DNA from: Frigidibacter sp.
Lineage (GTDB): Bacteria; Pseudomonadota; Alphaproteobacteria; Rhodobacterales; Rhodobacteraceae
Direction: 5' to 3'
Assembly (NCBI RefSeq): GCF_030695035.1
Contig: NZ_JAUYTT010000017.1
Span: 25,127-89,126 of the forward strand
Length of the DNA: 64,000 nt
The notes beneath the pieces are model-generated. The model saw only the letters and a program-made list of their open reading frames with translations, was not told the origin of the DNA and did no database searches. Positions within the stretch are counted from its first letter, which is position 1. Each line of letters begins with the position of its first letter. Of the stretch, positions 10,328-23,491 are shown piece after piece. Made by a program: the position numbers and the translations under genes.

Positions 10328-11392
10328 TCACTTCAGCTGGTCTTCGGTGTAATAGCCCGAGTCGATCAGCACAGCCTGGTAGTTGCTGGCATCCACCGGC
10401 AGCGGCTCCAGCAGGTAGGACGGCACAACCTTGACGCCGTTGTCATAGGTGGTGGTGTCGTTGATCTCGGGCTCGGTGCCCTGCAGCAGCGCATCGACCA
10501 TGCTCACGGTGACGCGGGCCAGTTCGCGGGTATCCTTGAAGATCGAGGAGTACTGCTCGCCAGCGATCATCGACTTGACCGATTGCACTTCGGCATCCTG
10601 GCCGCTGACGATCGGCATCGGCAGATCGCCCGAACCGTAGCCGACGCCTTTCAGCGAGGACAGGATCCCGATCGACAGCCCGTCATAGGGCGAGAGCACG
10701 CCCTGAACCTGCTTGTCGGTGTAATGGGCCGACAGAAGGTTATCCATCCGCGACTGCGCAACCGCACCGTCCCAACGCAGGGTGCCGACGGTTTCCATGC
10801 CGGTCTGGCCCGACCCGATGACGATGTCACCGGAGTCGATCATCGGCTGCAGCACCGACATCGCGCCGTTGTAGAAGAAGTAAGCGTTGTTGTCGTCGGG
10901 CGAGCCGCCGAACAGTTCCACATTCAGCGGCTTGGCGTCGGGGAAGCGTTCCTGCATCCCTTCGACCAGGCTGGTGGCCTGCAGAACGCCGACCTTGAAG
11001 TTGTCGAAGGTGGCGTAATAGTCGACATTGCCGCTGTCGCGGATCAGGCGGTCATAGGCCACGACCTTGATGTCCGAAGCGGCAGCGTTTTCCAGCGCGT
11101 TCGACAGCGTGGTGCCGTCGATGGCGGCGATGACCAGAACGTTCACGCCCTTTGTGATCATGTTCTCGATCTGCGCGAGCTGGTTCGGGATGTCATCCTC
11201 GGCATATTGCAGGTCGGTCGCATAACCCGCGGCCTCGAACTGCCGCACCATATTGTTGCCGTCGTCGATCCAGCGCGCCGAAGATTTCGTCGGCATGGCG
11301 ATGCCGACCGTGCCCTTGTCCTGCGCAGCGGCGGACATCGCAAAGGACGAAACACCCACGGCAAGCGCGGCCGCAAAAAGCGTGATTTTCAT
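10328..11392 (-). CDS. chvE: multiple-sugar-binding periplasmic protein ChvE
   Basis: A 354-residue periplasmic sugar-binding protein of the ribose/galactose-binding class. An N-terminal signal peptide ends near AAAQ (about residues 1-22) and is followed by the [12 protein letters not shown] motif typical of ChvE. It captures aldoses for GguAB; in Agrobacterium it also signals to the VirA sensor, which is not implied here. The ATG at 11392 has AGGGAGAG about 7 bases upstream; an open extension upstream lacks such a site. It is the first gene of the operon, and gbpR is divergent. Confidence 0.94.
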   Translation of the reverse strand: MKITLFAAALAVGVSSFAMSAAAQDKGTVGIAMPTKSSARWIDDGNNMVRQFEAAGYATDLQYAEDDIPNQLAQIENMITKGVNVLVIAAIDGTTLSNALENAAASDIKVVAYDRLIRDSGNVDYYATFDNFKVGVLQATSLVEGMQERFPDAKPLNVELFGGSPDDNNAYFFYNGAMSVLQPMIDSGDIVIGSGQTGMETVGTLRWDGAVAQSRMDNLLSAHYTDKQVQGVLSPYDGLSIGILSSLKGVGYGSGDLPMPIVSGQDAEVQSVKSMIAGEQYSSIFKDTRELARVTVSMVDALLQGTEPEINDTTTYDNGVKVVPSYLLEPLPVDASNYQAVLIDSGYYTEDQLK

Positions 11393-11538
11393 AGCTCTCT
11401 CCCTGTTCGGGCGCGGCAGCCTCCCCGGCGCGGCACCCGTTCCACCTGCGGGCCCGAATCGAGCCCTGCACCTCGTTCTAGGCGGGCTATACATACCATT
11501 CAAATTACATTATCGAAGCCGGACATGTCATTCTTGGT
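11393..11538. promoter_or_regulatory. divergent chvE / gbpR promoter region
   Basis: A 146-base region between divergent genes, more AT-rich near gbpR. An inverted pair ATACCA (11493-11498) and TGGTAT (11535-11540) flanks an AT-rich centre, and the second arm runs into the gbpR start codon. This is a plausible LysR-type operator for GbpR autoregulation and control of chvE. The dyad is seen; the binding is inferred. Confidence 0.45.
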
Positions 11539-12480
11539 ATGCCAATGTCCACCGAGAGCTTCCTGAACCTCAAGACCGCGCAGCTGCGGCTAATCGCGGC
11601 GGTGGCCGATCACGGGCAGTTGCAGCTTGCCGCGGCGGAGCTGGCGATGACCCAGCCCGCCGCCTCACGGATGCTGGCCGAGATCGAAAAGACCGTGCAG
11701 GCGCCACTGTTCCAGCGCGGCCCGCGCGGCATGGTGCCCACCCTGATCGGCCGGGTGCTGGCCCGCCGCGCCCGCGCCATGCTGCAGGAAATGCGCGACA
11801 TGGCCCGCGAGGTCGAAGAGCTGCGCGAGGGGCGCGGGGGCCTTGTGCGGGTCGGCGCGGTGACGGGCCCGGCGCTTGGCTATCTGGTGCCAGCGATCCG
11901 GCAGGTGAAGGCCACCTCGCCCGAGGTCGAGATTTCGGTGGAGGTCGCGCCCTCGGTGCAGTTGCTGCGCGAGCTGGCGGCGGGGCATCTGGATTTTGCG
12001 CTGGCCCGGCTGCTGCCCGAGTTCGACAGCAAGGAGTTCGACCTGCTGCCGGCACGGGATGAGATCGTGGCGCTGCTCGTGCGGCGCGATCACCCGTTGT
12101 CGCGCGCCCCGCGGGTCAGCCTGCCGGAGCTGGCGCAATATGAATGGGTCATGCAGGAGCGCGGCGCGCCGATCCGGCAGGCGATGGAGGATGCCTTTGG
12201 CCAGGATGGCCGGCCCCTGCCGCGCAACATCGTCAACTCCTCCTCCCTGCTGCTGATGATCGCGCTGCTATCGCAGACCAACGCCATCGCCCCGATGGCC
12301 GAGGAGGTGGCGGCGTTGGTGATGGAAGAGCCGGTGGGCGCCGGCTTCGCGGTTCTGGCGCTGGACCGGCAGATCCGGGTCTCGCCCTATTTCCTGCTGT
12401 CCACTCGTGGCCGGGTGCTGTCGCCAGTGGCCAACCGGCTGCGGGTGCTGGTGCAGGCAGAGCTGTCGGGGCGCGGCTGA
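11539..12480 (+). CDS. gbpR: LysR-type regulator of sugar uptake GbpR
   Basis: A 313-residue LysR regulator with an N-terminal winged helix (about 10-70, LKTAQLRLIAAV then TQPAASRMLAEIE) and a periplasmic-binding-like effector domain. It matches the GbpR type, which controls chvE in Agrobacterium, and it is divergent from chvE here. A second ATG two codons later (11545) is equally possible; neither has a good Shine-Dalgarno site, and the mRNA may be nearly leaderless. It ends 3 bases from the convergent cbbR. Confidence 0.87.
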   Translation: MPMSTESFLNLKTAQLRLIAAVADHGQLQLAAAELAMTQPAASRMLAEIEKTVQAPLFQRGPRGMVPTLIGRVLARRARAMLQEMRDMAREVEELREGRGGLVRVGAVTGPALGYLVPAIRQVKATSPEVEISVEVAPSVQLLRELAAGHLDFALARLLPEFDSKEFDLLPARDEIVALLVRRDHPLSRAPRVSLPELAQYEWVMQERGAPIRQAMEDAFGQDGRPLPRNIVNSSSLLLMIALLSQTNAIAPMAEEVAALVMEEPVGAGFAVLALDRQIRVSPYFLLSTRGRVLSPVANRLRVLVQAELSGRG

Positions 12481-12483
12481 CGG

Positions 12484-13419
12484 CTACGGCTCGGCGGGCC
12501 AGCGCGGCAGGAAGCTGCCCTCCATGCGCAATATCTCCTCGCGCAGCCGTGCCGCAGCAGCCCCCAGCGGAACCGCGGCGGGGTGAACCAGAAACCACTG
12601 CCGTTCAATTGGAAGCCCCGGCGCGGGCAGCAGCGCCAGCCGCCCGGCCTGCAGTTCGTCCATCACCGTGTGCAGCGACAGGAAAGCGATGCCCAGCCCG
12701 GCAATCGCCGCCTGCTTGATGGTCTCGTTCGATTCCATCTCGACCATCTCCACCACCTGGCCCTCGCCCAGCCGGTCCAGGTAGCGCGACATCAGGATGC
12801 GGGTGCCCGACCCCTCTTCGCGCGCCAGAAACACCTGCGACAAGATTGCTGCCACATCGGGCACCGCCGCGCCCATCAGCGGATGATCCGGCGGCGCGAC
12901 CAGGGCATGGGGATGCGGGCCGAGCCCCTCCGCCTCGACCAGCGGCACCCGGGGCGGGCGGCCCATGATCGCGAGGTCCAGCGCCTGCCGGTCGAGCCCC
13001 GCCATGATCTGCTCGCGGTTGCCGACCTTCAGCACGATTCGAATGCCGGGGCACAGGTCGGTCAGCTGCCGCACCAGCCGCGGCGCGAAATACTTGGCGG
13101 TAGAGACGACGCCCAGCGTCACCCGCCCCGCCTGCCCTGCGGCAAGTGCGTCAATCCGCGCACCGGCCTGCGACAAGACAACGTCGATCCGCCGCGCCGC
13201 CTCCAGCACCTCGGCGCCCTCGGCGGTCAGCGGCAGGCCGCTGGTTGCGCCGCGCTGCAGCATGGGGCGGCCAAAGGCGATCTCCAGATGCTTGATCTGG
13301 CTGTGGATTGCCGGTGGCGTCAGCCCAAGCTGCGCCGCAGCGGCGGTCAGTGACCCGGTCTCGGCCACGGCCACCAGCGCCCGCAGCTGTTTCAGCGTCA
13401 CGGCATCAAGGCGGATCAC
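12484..13419 (-). CDS. cbbR: LysR-type regulator of the Calvin cycle operon CbbR
   Basis: A LysR regulator divergent from cbbF; it would sense Calvin cycle metabolites and activate the operon. The helix-turn-helix is in the first 60 residues (LKQLRALVAVAETGSLTAA, then TPPAIHSQIKHLE). I choose the GTG at 13419 (311 residues, the usual CbbR length), which has AGGA 8 bases upstream. An ATG at 13461 would add 14 residues but lies inside a TTTCATGAAA palindrome of the promoter region. Confidence 0.9.
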   Translation of the reverse strand: MIRLDAVTLKQLRALVAVAETGSLTAAAAQLGLTPPAIHSQIKHLEIAFGRPMLQRGATSGLPLTAEGAEVLEAARRIDVVLSQAGARIDALAAGQAGRVTLGVVSTAKYFAPRLVRQLTDLCPGIRIVLKVGNREQIMAGLDRQALDLAIMGRPPRVPLVEAEGLGPHPHALVAPPDHPLMGAAVPDVAAILSQVFLAREEGSGTRILMSRYLDRLGEGQVVEMVEMESNETIKQAAIAGLGIAFLSLHTVMDELQAGRLALLPAPGLPIERQWFLVHPAAVPLGAAAARLREEILRMEGSFLPRWPAEP

Positions 13420-13516
13420 TTCAATATTCCTGAAGACATCTTCATAACTATTAAATTTCATGAAACCGCGATTCCCGCAAGTGTCACCCCAAGGCACACG
13501 CATGGGAGGAGACATC
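13420..13516. promoter_or_regulatory. cbbR-cbbF divergent promoter with phased TTCA/TGAA half-sites
   Basis: Several dyads occur in 50 bases: TTCA-N7-TGAA (13420-13434), TGAAGA-CA-TCTTCA (13431-13444) and TTTCATGAAA (13456-13465). The half-sites start at 13420, 13431, 13441 and 13457/13461, close to one helical turn apart at first. The T-N11-A LysR pattern is contained in the first dyad. This is the expected place for CbbR binding. The repeats are seen; CbbR occupancy is inferred. Confidence 0.65.
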
Positions 13517-14554
13517 GTGGACAGCCAAGGCACGGCCCTTGCGGCCGCTGGCACCCCGGTTCTTGCGGGGGTGCCCCAGCATCTGACCGACGTGATGGAC
13601 CGGCTCGCCACCGTCACGGCCGGCATCGCCCGCCGCATCGCCCGCGGCGGCATCGACGAACATCTTGGCGGTCCCCATCTTGGCGGCATTGGCACCAATG
13701 CCGATGGCGACGGCCAGAAGGCGCTGGACGTGATCGCCGACGATGCCTTCTGTGCGGCCCTCGCCGGCACCGCGGTGCGCTTCTATGCGTCCGAGGAGCA
13801 GGAGGTGGCGGTGACGCTGAACCCCGCCGGCACGCTGGCACTGGCCATCGACCCGCTGGATGGCTCTTCGAACATCGACGCCAACGTGTCGATCGGCACC
13901 ATCTTCGGCATCTACCCGGCCGAGGCGACGGCGGAGGCCAGCTTCCTGCGCCCCGGCAGCGACCTCATCGCCGCGGGCTACGCGATCTACGGCCCGCAAT
14001 GCTGCCTGATCGCCAGCTTTGGCGCGGGCGTGCTGAAATGGGTGCTGGACCCCGACACCGCCGCCTGGGTGCTGGTGGGGCGCGGCCTGACCGTCACCCC
14101 GAGCTCCAGCGAGTTCGCCATCAACGCCTCGAACTACCGGCACTGGCCGGCGCCAGTGCGCGCTTATGTCGATGATTGCGTGGCAGGCGCCGACGGGCCG
14201 CGCGGGCAGAACTTCAACATGCGGTGGGTCGCCTCCTTGGTGGCCGAGACGCACCGCATCCTGACCCGCGGCGGGGTGTTCCTCTATCCGCGCGATGACC
14301 GCAAAGGCTATGCCCAGGGCCGGCTGCGGCTGGTCTATGAATGCGCGCCCATCGCCTTTGTCATCACCCAAGCCGGCGGCAGCGCCACCGATGGCGAACA
14401 GCCGATCCTGAGCCGGGTGCCCGCGCATCTGCATGACCGCACGCCCTTCGTCTTCGGCTCGTCCGAGAAGGTCGCCCGCATCACCGCCTACCATGACCTG
14501 CCCGAGCGGGAGAGCTCTGCGCTCTTCGGCAAGCGCGGCCTGTTCCGGAGCTGA
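13517..14554 (+). CDS. cbbF: fructose-1,6-bisphosphatase class I, Calvin cycle form
   Basis: A 345-residue class I FBPase that hydrolyses fructose 1,6-bisphosphate (and probably sedoheptulose 1,7-bisphosphate) in the Calvin cycle. The metal-site motif DPLDGSS is at 112-118 and the paired acidic residues are E93/E94. I start it at the GTG at 13517 because GGAGGAG ends 5 bases upstream; an in-frame ATG at 13502 overlaps that site and would have none of its own. It is the first gene of the cbb operon. Confidence 0.93.
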   Translation: MDSQGTALAAAGTPVLAGVPQHLTDVMDRLATVTAGIARRIARGGIDEHLGGPHLGGIGTNADGDGQKALDVIADDAFCAALAGTAVRFYASEEQEVAVTLNPAGTLALAIDPLDGSSNIDANVSIGTIFGIYPAEATAEASFLRPGSDLIAAGYAIYGPQCCLIASFGAGVLKWVLDPDTAAWVLVGRGLTVTPSSSEFAINASNYRHWPAPVRAYVDDCVAGADGPRGQNFNMRWVASLVAETHRILTRGGVFLYPRDDRKGYAQGRLRLVYECAPIAFVITQAGGSATDGEQPILSRVPAHLHDRTPFVFGSSEKVARITAYHDLPERESSALFGKRGLFRS

Positions 14555-14558
14555 GAGC

Positions 14559-15431
14559 ATGAGCAAGAAACACCCCATCATCTCGGTCACCGGATCCTCC
14601 GGCGCGGGCACGACGACGGTAAAGAACACCTTCGACCAGATCTTCCGGCGCGAGGGCATCACCGCCGTGAGCATCGAGGGCGACGCCTTCCACCGCTTCA
14701 ACCGCGCCGAGATGAAGGCGGAGCTGGACCGGCGTAGCGCCGATGGCCAACCCTCGTTCTCACACTTCTCCTATGAAGCGAATGAGCTGGAGGAGCTGGA
14801 GCGGGTGTTCCGGGACTATGGCGCCACCGGCACCGGCCGTACTCGGCATTACGTGCATGATGAGCTTGAAGCCGCCCGCTATGGCGTGCCGCCCGGCAAC
14901 TTCACCGACTGGGCCCCGTTCGAGGATGGATCGGACCTGCTGTTCTACGAAGGCCTGCATGGCTGCGTGGTCAATGACACGGTCAACCTGCCGCGCCATG
15001 CCGACCTCAAGATCGGGGTGGTGCCAGTCATCAACCTCGAATGGACGCAGAAGATCCACCGTGACCGCGCCAGCCGCGGCTACACGACAGAGGCGGTGAC
15101 CGACACCATCCTGCGCCGGATGCATGCCTATGTGCATTGCATCTGCCCGCAATTCACCGAGACCGACATCAACTTTCAACGCGTGCCGGTGGTCGATACC
15201 TCGAATCCGTTCATCGCGCGCTGGATCCCCACCGCCGATGAAAGCCTGGTGGTGATCCGGTTCAAGAGCCCGCGCGGGATCGACTTCCCCTACCTGACCG
15301 CGATGATCCACGGCTCTTGGATGAGCCGGGCCAATTCCATCGTGATCCCGGGCAACAAGCTCGACCTTGCCATGCAACTGATCCTCACCCCGCTGATCGA
15401 GCGGCTGGTGGCGGATGCGAAACGCGCCTGA
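14559..15431 (+). CDS. cbbP: phosphoribulokinase
   Basis: A 290-residue class I (bacterial) phosphoribulokinase, which makes ribulose 1,5-bisphosphate from ribulose 5-phosphate and ATP. The P-loop GSSGAGTT is at 12-19, and the length is exactly that of the octameric proteobacterial enzymes. It starts 4 bases after cbbF stops. The regulatory cysteines of the plant enzyme are not expected and not seen at the N terminus. Confidence 0.96.
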   Translation: MSKKHPIISVTGSSGAGTTTVKNTFDQIFRREGITAVSIEGDAFHRFNRAEMKAELDRRSADGQPSFSHFSYEANELEELERVFRDYGATGTGRTRHYVHDELEAARYGVPPGNFTDWAPFEDGSDLLFYEGLHGCVVNDTVNLPRHADLKIGVVPVINLEWTQKIHRDRASRGYTTEAVTDTILRRMHAYVHCICPQFTETDINFQRVPVVDTSNPFIARWIPTADESLVVIRFKSPRGIDFPYLTAMIHGSWMSRANSIVIPGNKLDLAMQLILTPLIERLVADAKRA

Positions 15432-15442
15432 AGGAGACGCCG

Positions 15443-17422
15443 ATGAACGCCGAGATCCAGATCGCCGATGAACGGCTGATGGCGAACGCGCTGCGCGCCC
15501 TGACGATGGACGCGGTGCAGGCCGCGAACTCGGGGCATCCCGGGATGCCGATGGGCATGGCGGATGTGGCGGCGGTGCTGTTCAACCGCTTCATCACGCT
15601 CGACCCCGCCGCGCATCAATGGCCGGACCGCGACCGCTTCGTGCTGTCGGCCGGGCATGGCTCGATGCTGCTCTATGCGGTGAACCATCTGCTGGGCTAC
15701 CCCGACATGGGCATGGACCAGATCCGCGCCTTTCGCCAGATGGGCAGCCGTACCGCCGGGCACCCGGAGTATGGCCACGCGCAGGGGGTCGAGGTCACGA
15801 CCGGCCCGCTGGGGCAAGGCATCGCCACCGCCGTCGGCATGGCGCTGGCCGAACGGATGGGCGCGGCGCGGTTCCCGGGCCTTGTGGATCATTGGACATG
15901 GGTCATCGCCGGCGATGGCTGCCTGATGGAGGGGATAAGCCATGAAGCCATCGACATGGCCGGGCATCTGCGGCTGGGACGGCTGGTGGTGCTGTGGGAC
16001 GACAACCGCATCACCATCGACGGCGGCACCGATCTGTCCACCTCCACCGATCAGATGGCCCGCTTCGCCGCCTCGGGCTGGCATGTTCTGTCCTGCGACG
16101 GGCATGACGCTGCCCAGATCGGGCAGGCTCTCACGGCGGCCCGGGCCGATCCACGGCCCAGCCTGATCGCCTGCCGCACGCTGATCGGCTGCGGCGCGCC
16201 GAACAAGCAGGGCGGGCATGACGTGCATGGCGCGCCGCTGGGGGCCGAGGAGATTGCCGCCACCCGCGCGCATCTGGGCTGGGATGCGCCGCCCTTCGAG
16301 ATCCCCGCCGGCGTCTATGCCGCATGGGCCCGGATCGCCGCCCGCGGCGCGAAGGCCCAGGCGGAGTGGGAGGCGCGGCTTGCCGCCTCGCCGCAGCGCG
16401 CGGAGTTCGCCGCCGCGCTGGCCCGCGATCCGGCGCCTCTGGCCCCGGCGATGGCGGCCTACAAGGCGCAGCTTCTGGCCGACCGCCCCAAGGTCGCCAC
16501 CCGCAAGGCCAGCGAGATGGCGCTTGGCGTGGTCAATGCCGCGCTGCCCTTCACCATCGGCGGCTCCGCCGACCTCACCGGCTCGAACCTCACCCGCAGC
16601 AAGGGGATGCGGCCGGTCACCCGCAACGATTACTCCGGCAGCTACCTGCACTACGGCATCCGCGAGCATGGCATGGCCGCGGCGATGAACGGCATCGTGC
16701 TGCACGGCCTCTTCCGCCCCTATGGCGGCACCTTCCTGGCCTTCGCCGATTACTGCCGCCCCGCGATCCGGCTCGCGGCGCTGATGGGGGTGCCGACCGT
16801 CTTCGTGATGACGCATGACTCCATCGGCCTGGGCGAGGACGGGCCGACCCACCAGCCGGTGGAGCATCTGGCGAGCCTGCGCGCCATCCCGAACCTGACG
16901 GTGATCCGCCCCTGCGACGCGGTGGAAACCGCCGAGGCCTGGGAGATGGCGATGGCAGCCACCGATGGCCCGGTATTGCTGGTGCTGTCGCGGCAGAACC
17001 TGCCGCTGCTGCGCGAGGCGGCGGAGGAAAACCTCACCGCCCAAGGCGCCTACCTGCTGCGCGACCCCGGCGCCCGCGACGTCACGCTGATCGCCACCGG
17101 GTCGGAGGTGGAGATTGCGGTGACCGCCGCCGAGGCGCTGGCCACGATGGGCATCGCCGCCACCGTCATCTCCGCCCCCTCCTTCGAGGCCTTCGCAAAT
17201 CAGCCCGCTGCCGCCCGCGCCGCCCTCCTTGGCAGCGCCCCGCGCATCGGGATCGAGGCGGCGATCCGGCAGGGCTGGGACCTGTTCCTGCGCCCCGAGG
17301 ATGGCTTTGTCGGCATGACCGGCTTTGGCGCCTCGGCCCCCGCCCCCGAACTCTACCGCCATTTCGGCATCACCCCCGAGGCCGTGGCCAGCCTCGCCAA
17401 GACCCTGACAGGGCCCGCCTGA
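15443..17422 (+). CDS. cbbT: transketolase
   Basis: A 659-residue transketolase for the sugar rearrangements of the Calvin cycle. The N-terminal [10 protein letters not shown] motif, the thiamine diphosphate motif GDGCLMEG (157-164) with the downstream DDNRIT, and the central [14 protein letters not shown] motif are present. AAGGAGA lies 5 bases before the ATG at 15443, 11 bases after cbbP. The length is normal. Confidence 0.96.
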   Translation: MNAEIQIADERLMANALRALTMDAVQAANSGHPGMPMGMADVAAVLFNRFITLDPAAHQWPDRDRFVLSAGHGSMLLYAVNHLLGYPDMGMDQIRAFRQMGSRTAGHPEYGHAQGVEVTTGPLGQGIATAVGMALAERMGAARFPGLVDHWTWVIAGDGCLMEGISHEAIDMAGHLRLGRLVVLWDDNRITIDGGTDLSTSTDQMARFAASGWHVLSCDGHDAAQIGQALTAARADPRPSLIACRTLIGCGAPNKQGGHDVHGAPLGAEEIAATRAHLGWDAPPFEIPAGVYAAWARIAARGAKAQAEWEARLAASPQRAEFAAALARDPAPLAPAMAAYKAQLLADRPKVATRKASEMALGVVNAALPFTIGGSADLTGSNLTRSKGMRPVTRNDYSGSYLHYGIREHGMAAAMNGIVLHGLFRPYGGTFLAFADYCRPAIRLAALMGVPTVFVMTHDSIGLGEDGPTHQPVEHLASLRAIPNLTVIRPCDAVETAEAWEMAMAATDGPVLLVLSRQNLPLLREAAEENLTAQGAYLLRDPGARDVTLIATGSEVEIAVTAAEALATMGIAATVISAPSFEAFANQPAAARAALLGSAPRIGIEAAIRQGWDLFLRPEDGFVGMTGFGASAPAPELYRHFGITPEAVASLAKTLTGPA

Positions 17423-17508
17423 CGCTCTGACACACCACCCGATTTCCAGAACCGGCTTCGGCCGGGCCGCCCGAGCCATGCCGAACCCAGACCCGAACGG
17501 AGCCAGCC

Positions 17509-20060
<2,552 letters not shown>

Positions 20061-20072
20061 GGGAACAGGCAC

Positions 20073-20459
20073 ATGCGTATCACCCAAGGCTGCTTTTCCT
20101 ACCTGCCCGACCTGACGGATGAGCAGATCACCGCGCAGGTCGATTACTGCCTGTCGCGTGGCTGGGCCGTCGGGGTCGAGCACACCGACGACCCCCATCC
20201 GCGCAACACTTTCTGGCAGATGTGGGGCCATCCGATGTTCGACCTGAAGGACGCCAAGGGCGTGATGATCGAGCGCGAGGCCTGCCGCACGGCCAATCCC
20301 GGGCATTACATCCGGCTGAACGCCTTCGACAGCACGCGGGGGTTCGAGACGGTCACGATGAGCTTCATCGTCACCCGGCCCCAGGTGGAACCGAAGATCA
20401 GCATGACCCGTACCGAAGTGGACGGGCGGCAGATCCGCTACACCCACACCGTGGGCTAA
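20073..20459 (+). CDS. cbbS: RuBisCO small subunit, red-type
   Basis: A 128-residue small subunit beginning [16 protein letters not shown], typical of red-type RuBisCO. The C-terminal extension (about residues 100-128, with repeated beta-forming segments) is the red-type hairpin that fills the central channel of the L8S8 enzyme. AGGAACAG-like bases do not give a strong ribosome site, but the gene follows cbbL by 12 bases. No carboxysome genes are seen nearby. Confidence 0.97.
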   Translation: MRITQGCFSYLPDLTDEQITAQVDYCLSRGWAVGVEHTDDPHPRNTFWQMWGHPMFDLKDAKGVMIEREACRTANPGHYIRLNAFDSTRGFETVTMSFIVTRPQVEPKISMTRTEVDGRQIRYTHTVG

Positions 20460-20465
20460 GCACGC

Positions 20466-20488
20466 GCCGGGGGCGCTCAGCCCCCGGC
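20466..20488 (+). terminator. intercistronic hairpin between cbbS and cbbX
   Basis: GCCGGGGGC (20466-20474) pairs perfectly with GCCCCCGGC (20480-20488) around GCTCA, 6 bases after the cbbS stop. There is no U tract, and translation resumes at cbbX 28 bases later. It is therefore likelier to be a partial terminator or 3' stabiliser that lets cbbLS mRNA exceed cbbX mRNA than a full terminator. Confidence 0.6.
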
Positions 20489-20515
20489 CCCTCCGCAATG
20501 AAGGAGACCACCTCC

Positions 20516-21442
20516 ATGGACGCCGCCCCCGACACAACCCTGCCCAAGACCGTGGACCTGCGCGCCGAATACGAAAGCTCCGGCGCGCGCGAGGTGCTGG
20601 AGGAGCTGGACGCCGACCTGATCGGGCTGGAGCCGGTGAAGCAACGCATCCGCGAAACCGCCGCGCTGCTGCTGGTCGAACGGGCGCGCAAGTCGCTCGG
20701 CCTCGCCCATGACACGCCTACATTGCACATGAGCTTCACCGGCAACCCCGGCACCGGCAAGACCACCGTGGCGCTGAAGATGGCCGGGCTGTTGCGCCGC
20801 CTTGGCTATGTGCGCAAGGGCCATCTGGTCAGCGTCACCCGCGACGATCTGGTCGGGCAATATATCGGCCATACCGCGCCCAAGACCCGCGACGTGCTGA
20901 AACGCGCGATGGGGGGCGTGCTGTTCATCGACGAGGCCTACTACCTCTACCGCCCCGACAATGAACGCGACTACGGGCAGGAGGCCATCGAGATCCTGCT
21001 GCAGGTGATGGAGAATATGCGCGACGATCTGGTGGTGATCCTGGCGGGCTATGCCGACCGGATGGACACGTTCTTTTCCGCCAATCCCGGTTTCCGCTCT
21101 CGCATCGCCCATCATATCGACTTTCCGGATTATTCGAATGGTGAACTGAACCAGATCGCCGATCACATGCTTTCGGTGCAGAACTACACGCTTAGCCCCG
21201 AGGCCGAGGTGGCGCTGGCCGAATATATCGACCTGCGCCGCGGCCAGCCGCATTTCGCCAATGCCCGCTCGATCCGCAATGCGCTGGACAGGGCGCGCTT
21301 GCGGCAGGCGAACCGGCTGTTCCTGGCCGATGCCGGACCGCTGGATGCCACGGCGCTGTCGCGGATCGAGGCCGAGGATATCCGCGCCAGCCGGGTGTTT
21401 TCCGGCGGGCTGGATTCAGACCGCAAGGAGGCCGCCGCATGA
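20516..21442 (+). CDS. cbbX: red-type RuBisCO activase CbbX
   Basis: A 308-residue AAA+ protein that remodels inhibited red-type RuBisCO by pulling on the large-subunit C terminus. Walker [10 protein letters not shown] is at 76-84 and Walker B VLFIDE at 135-140. I start it at the ATG at 20516, with AAGGAG 9 bases upstream; an ATG at 20498 would overlap that site. The length equals Rhodobacter CbbX. Its stop overlaps the cbbE start (ATGA). Confidence 0.96.
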   Translation: MDAAPDTTLPKTVDLRAEYESSGAREVLEELDADLIGLEPVKQRIRETAALLLVERARKSLGLAHDTPTLHMSFTGNPGTGKTTVALKMAGLLRRLGYVRKGHLVSVTRDDLVGQYIGHTAPKTRDVLKRAMGGVLFIDEAYYLYRPDNERDYGQEAIEILLQVMENMRDDLVVILAGYADRMDTFFSANPGFRSRIAHHIDFPDYSNGELNQIADHMLSVQNYTLSPEAEVALAEYIDLRRGQPHFANARSIRNALDRARLRQANRLFLADAGPLDATALSRIEAEDIRASRVFSGGLDSDRKEAAA

Positions 21443-22128
21443 GTTTCGACCGCCGCATCAAGATCGCCCCGTCGATCCTCTCCGCCGATTTCGCCAATTT
21501 CGGTGCCGAGTGCCGGGCCATCGAGGCTGAGGGTGCTGATTGGGTGCATGTCGACGTGATGGACGGGCATTTCGTGCCGAACATTACCTTCGGGCCCGCC
21601 ACCTGCGCAGCGATCCGGCCGCATATCAAGGGCGTCATGGATGTGCATCTGATGATCGCGCCTGTCGATCCATATATCGAGGCCTTCGCCGCCGCCGGTG
21701 CCGATGTCATTACCGCGCATGTCGAGGCTGGGCCGCACATTCACAGAACGCTGCAAGCCATTCGGAACACAGGGAAAAAGGCCGGTCTGGCCATCAATCC
21801 CGGCACTGGCCTCGACGGCGTGGAAAACCTCCTCGACATGCTCGACCTCGTCTGCGTGATGACCGTCAACCCAGGCTTCGGCGGGCAATCCTTCATCGCC
21901 TCGCAGGTCGACAAGGTCCGCCGCTTGCGGGCGCTGATCGGGGATCGGCCGATCCATATCGAGATCGACGGCGGGGTGACTCCGGTGACGGCTCCGCTGG
22001 TGGCGGCGGCAGGCGCGGATGTGCTGGTCGCGGGCTCTGCGGTGTTCAAGGGCGGCTCGGTCAGCGACCCCGCGCCCTACGGCGCCAATATCCGCGCCAT
22101 CCGGGCGGCGGCGGAAGCGGCGCTATGA
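21439..22128 (+). CDS. cbbE: ribulose-phosphate 3-epimerase
   Basis: A 229-residue TIM-barrel epimerase interconverting xylulose 5-phosphate and ribulose 5-phosphate for cbbP. The motifs [32 protein letters not shown] and EIDGGV carry the metal and catalytic residues. It overlaps cbbX and cbbY by 4 bases each, so translation of the three is probably coupled. Confidence 0.96.
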   Translation: MSFDRRIKIAPSILSADFANFGAECRAIEAEGADWVHVDVMDGHFVPNITFGPATCAAIRPHIKGVMDVHLMIAPVDPYIEAFAAAGADVITAHVEAGPHIHRTLQAIRNTGKKAGLAINPGTGLDGVENLLDMLDLVCVMTVNPGFGGQSFIASQVDKVRRLRALIGDRPIHIEIDGGVTPVTAPLVAAAGADVLVAGSAVFKGGSVSDPAPYGANIRAIRAAAEAAL

Positions 22129-22820
22129 TCCGCGCGCTGATCTTCGACGTCGACGGCACCCTCGCGGAAACCGAGGATCTGCACCGCCGCGCCTTCAATG
22201 ACAGCTTCCGCGCCGCCGGGCTTGGCTGGCACTGGTCCCGCGCCGACTACACCAAACTTCTCACCACCACGGGCGGCAAGGAGCGCATCACCCGCTATCT
22301 GCACGGCCTCGACCTCGACCCCGCCGGCTTCCCCGTCGCCGCCCTGCACGCTGCCAAGACCGAGCGCTATGGCGCGCTGATCGCGGGCGGCGAACTGACC
22401 CTCCGACCCGGCATTGCCGCGCTGCTGGCCGAGGCGCGGCGCGTCGGGCTGCGGCTCGCCTGCGCCACCACCACCAGCGCGCCGAATGTCGAGGCGCTGT
22501 GCCGCGCCTGCTTCGGCAAGCCGGCGACCGAGGTGTTCGAGGTGATCGCGGCGGGCGATATCGTCGCCGCCAAGAAGCCCGCGCCCGACATCTACCGCCA
22601 CGCCCTCGCCGAGCTGAACCTCGGCCCCGAACAGGCCGTCGCCTTCGAGGACAGCGCCAATGGCTTGCGCGCCGCGCGTGCGGCGGGGCTTGCCTGTGTC
22701 ATCTCCCCCGGTGTCTATACGCTGCATGAGGACTTCCCGGGCGCGCTGGCGGTTCTCGACTGTTTTTCCGAACTGGGCGGTATCGCGGGGCTTGCCGCGC
22801 TGCTGGCGCCGGCGCAGTAG
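22125..22820 (+). CDS. cbbY: CbbY xylulose-1,5-bisphosphate phosphatase (HAD family)
   Basis: A 231-residue HAD hydrolase with the nucleophile motif DVDGT (D8, D10), a helical cap and the KPAPDIY and EDSANG motifs. CbbY of Rhodobacter dephosphorylates xylulose 1,5-bisphosphate, a side product of RuBisCO that would inhibit it. The place directly after cbbXE and the length support the same role. The start at 22125 overlaps the cbbE stop; the frame is open far upstream but that part is out-of-frame cbbE. Confidence 0.92.
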   Translation: MIRALIFDVDGTLAETEDLHRRAFNDSFRAAGLGWHWSRADYTKLLTTTGGKERITRYLHGLDLDPAGFPVAALHAAKTERYGALIAGGELTLRPGIAALLAEARRVGLRLACATTTSAPNVEALCRACFGKPATEVFEVIAAGDIVAAKKPAPDIYRHALAELNLGPEQAVAFEDSANGLRAARAAGLACVISPGVYTLHEDFPGALAVLDCFSELGGIAGLAALLAPAQ

Positions 22821-22828
22821 GATTGCCA

Positions 22829-23491
22829 ATGGCCACGCTGATTTTCGACCTTGATGGCACGCTGATCGACTCGGCGCCTGATATCCACGCCGCCTCCAAC
22901 ACCGTGCTGGTGGAGGATGGGCTGGCCCCGATGACTCTGCCCGAGGTGCGCAGCTTCATCGGCCGCGGCGTGCCGCATCTGGTGGCCTGCCTGCTGACCG
23001 CTGCCGGGCAAGACCCCGCCGGCCCGCGCCATGCACGGCTGGTGGCCCGGTTCACCGACATCTACGAAGAGGCGGTCGGCCTGACCGTGCCCTATCCGGG
23101 CGTCGTGGCCGCTTTGGAAGCATTGGCCGCCGAGGGCCACCGCCTCGGCATCTGCACCAACAAGCCGCTGGTCCCCGCGCAGGCCGTGCTACGGCATCTG
23201 CGGCTGGACCGGTTCTTTGCCGTGGTGAAAGGCGGCGACAGCCACCCGCTGAAGAAGCCCGACCCCGCGCCGCTGCTGGCAACGCTGGCAGCGCTCGGCG
23301 GCCCCGCGCTCTATATCGGTGACAGCGAGGTCGATGCCGAATGCGCCCACCGCGCCGGGCTGACCTTCCTGCTGTTCACCGAAGGCTACCGCAAGGCGCC
23401 AGTGGACAGCCTGCCCCATGCGGCCGCCTTCTCGGACTTCGCAGAGCTTCCCGCGCTGGTCGCCCATAGCTTGGCCGAAGTCACCGGCTGA
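22829..23491 (+). CDS. cbbZ: phosphoglycolate phosphatase
   Basis: A 220-residue HAD phosphatase (DLDGT with D7 and D9; [15 protein letters not shown]) that removes 2-phosphoglycolate made by RuBisCO oxygenation. I choose the ATG at 22829, with AGGA 6 bases upstream; a TTG at 22823 would overlap that site. It is 8 bases after cbbY and is the last gene of the operon. No glycolate oxidase is encoded here. Confidence 0.92.
   Translation: MATLIFDLDGTLIDSAPDIHAASNTVLVEDGLAPMTLPEVRSFIGRGVPHLVACLLTAAGQDPAGPRHARLVARFTDIYEEAVGLTVPYPGVVAALEALAAEGHRLGICTNKPLVPAQAVLRHLRLDRFFAVVKGGDSHPLKKPDPAPLLATLAALGGPALYIGDSEVDAECAHRAGLTFLLFTEGYRKAPVDSLPHAAAFSDFAELPALVAHSLAEVTG

Noticed and set aside
13459..13461. ATG start for cbbR
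   Set aside because: It lies inside a promoter palindrome and lacks a ribosome site, while the GTG at 13419 has AGGA at good spacing and gives the usual length.
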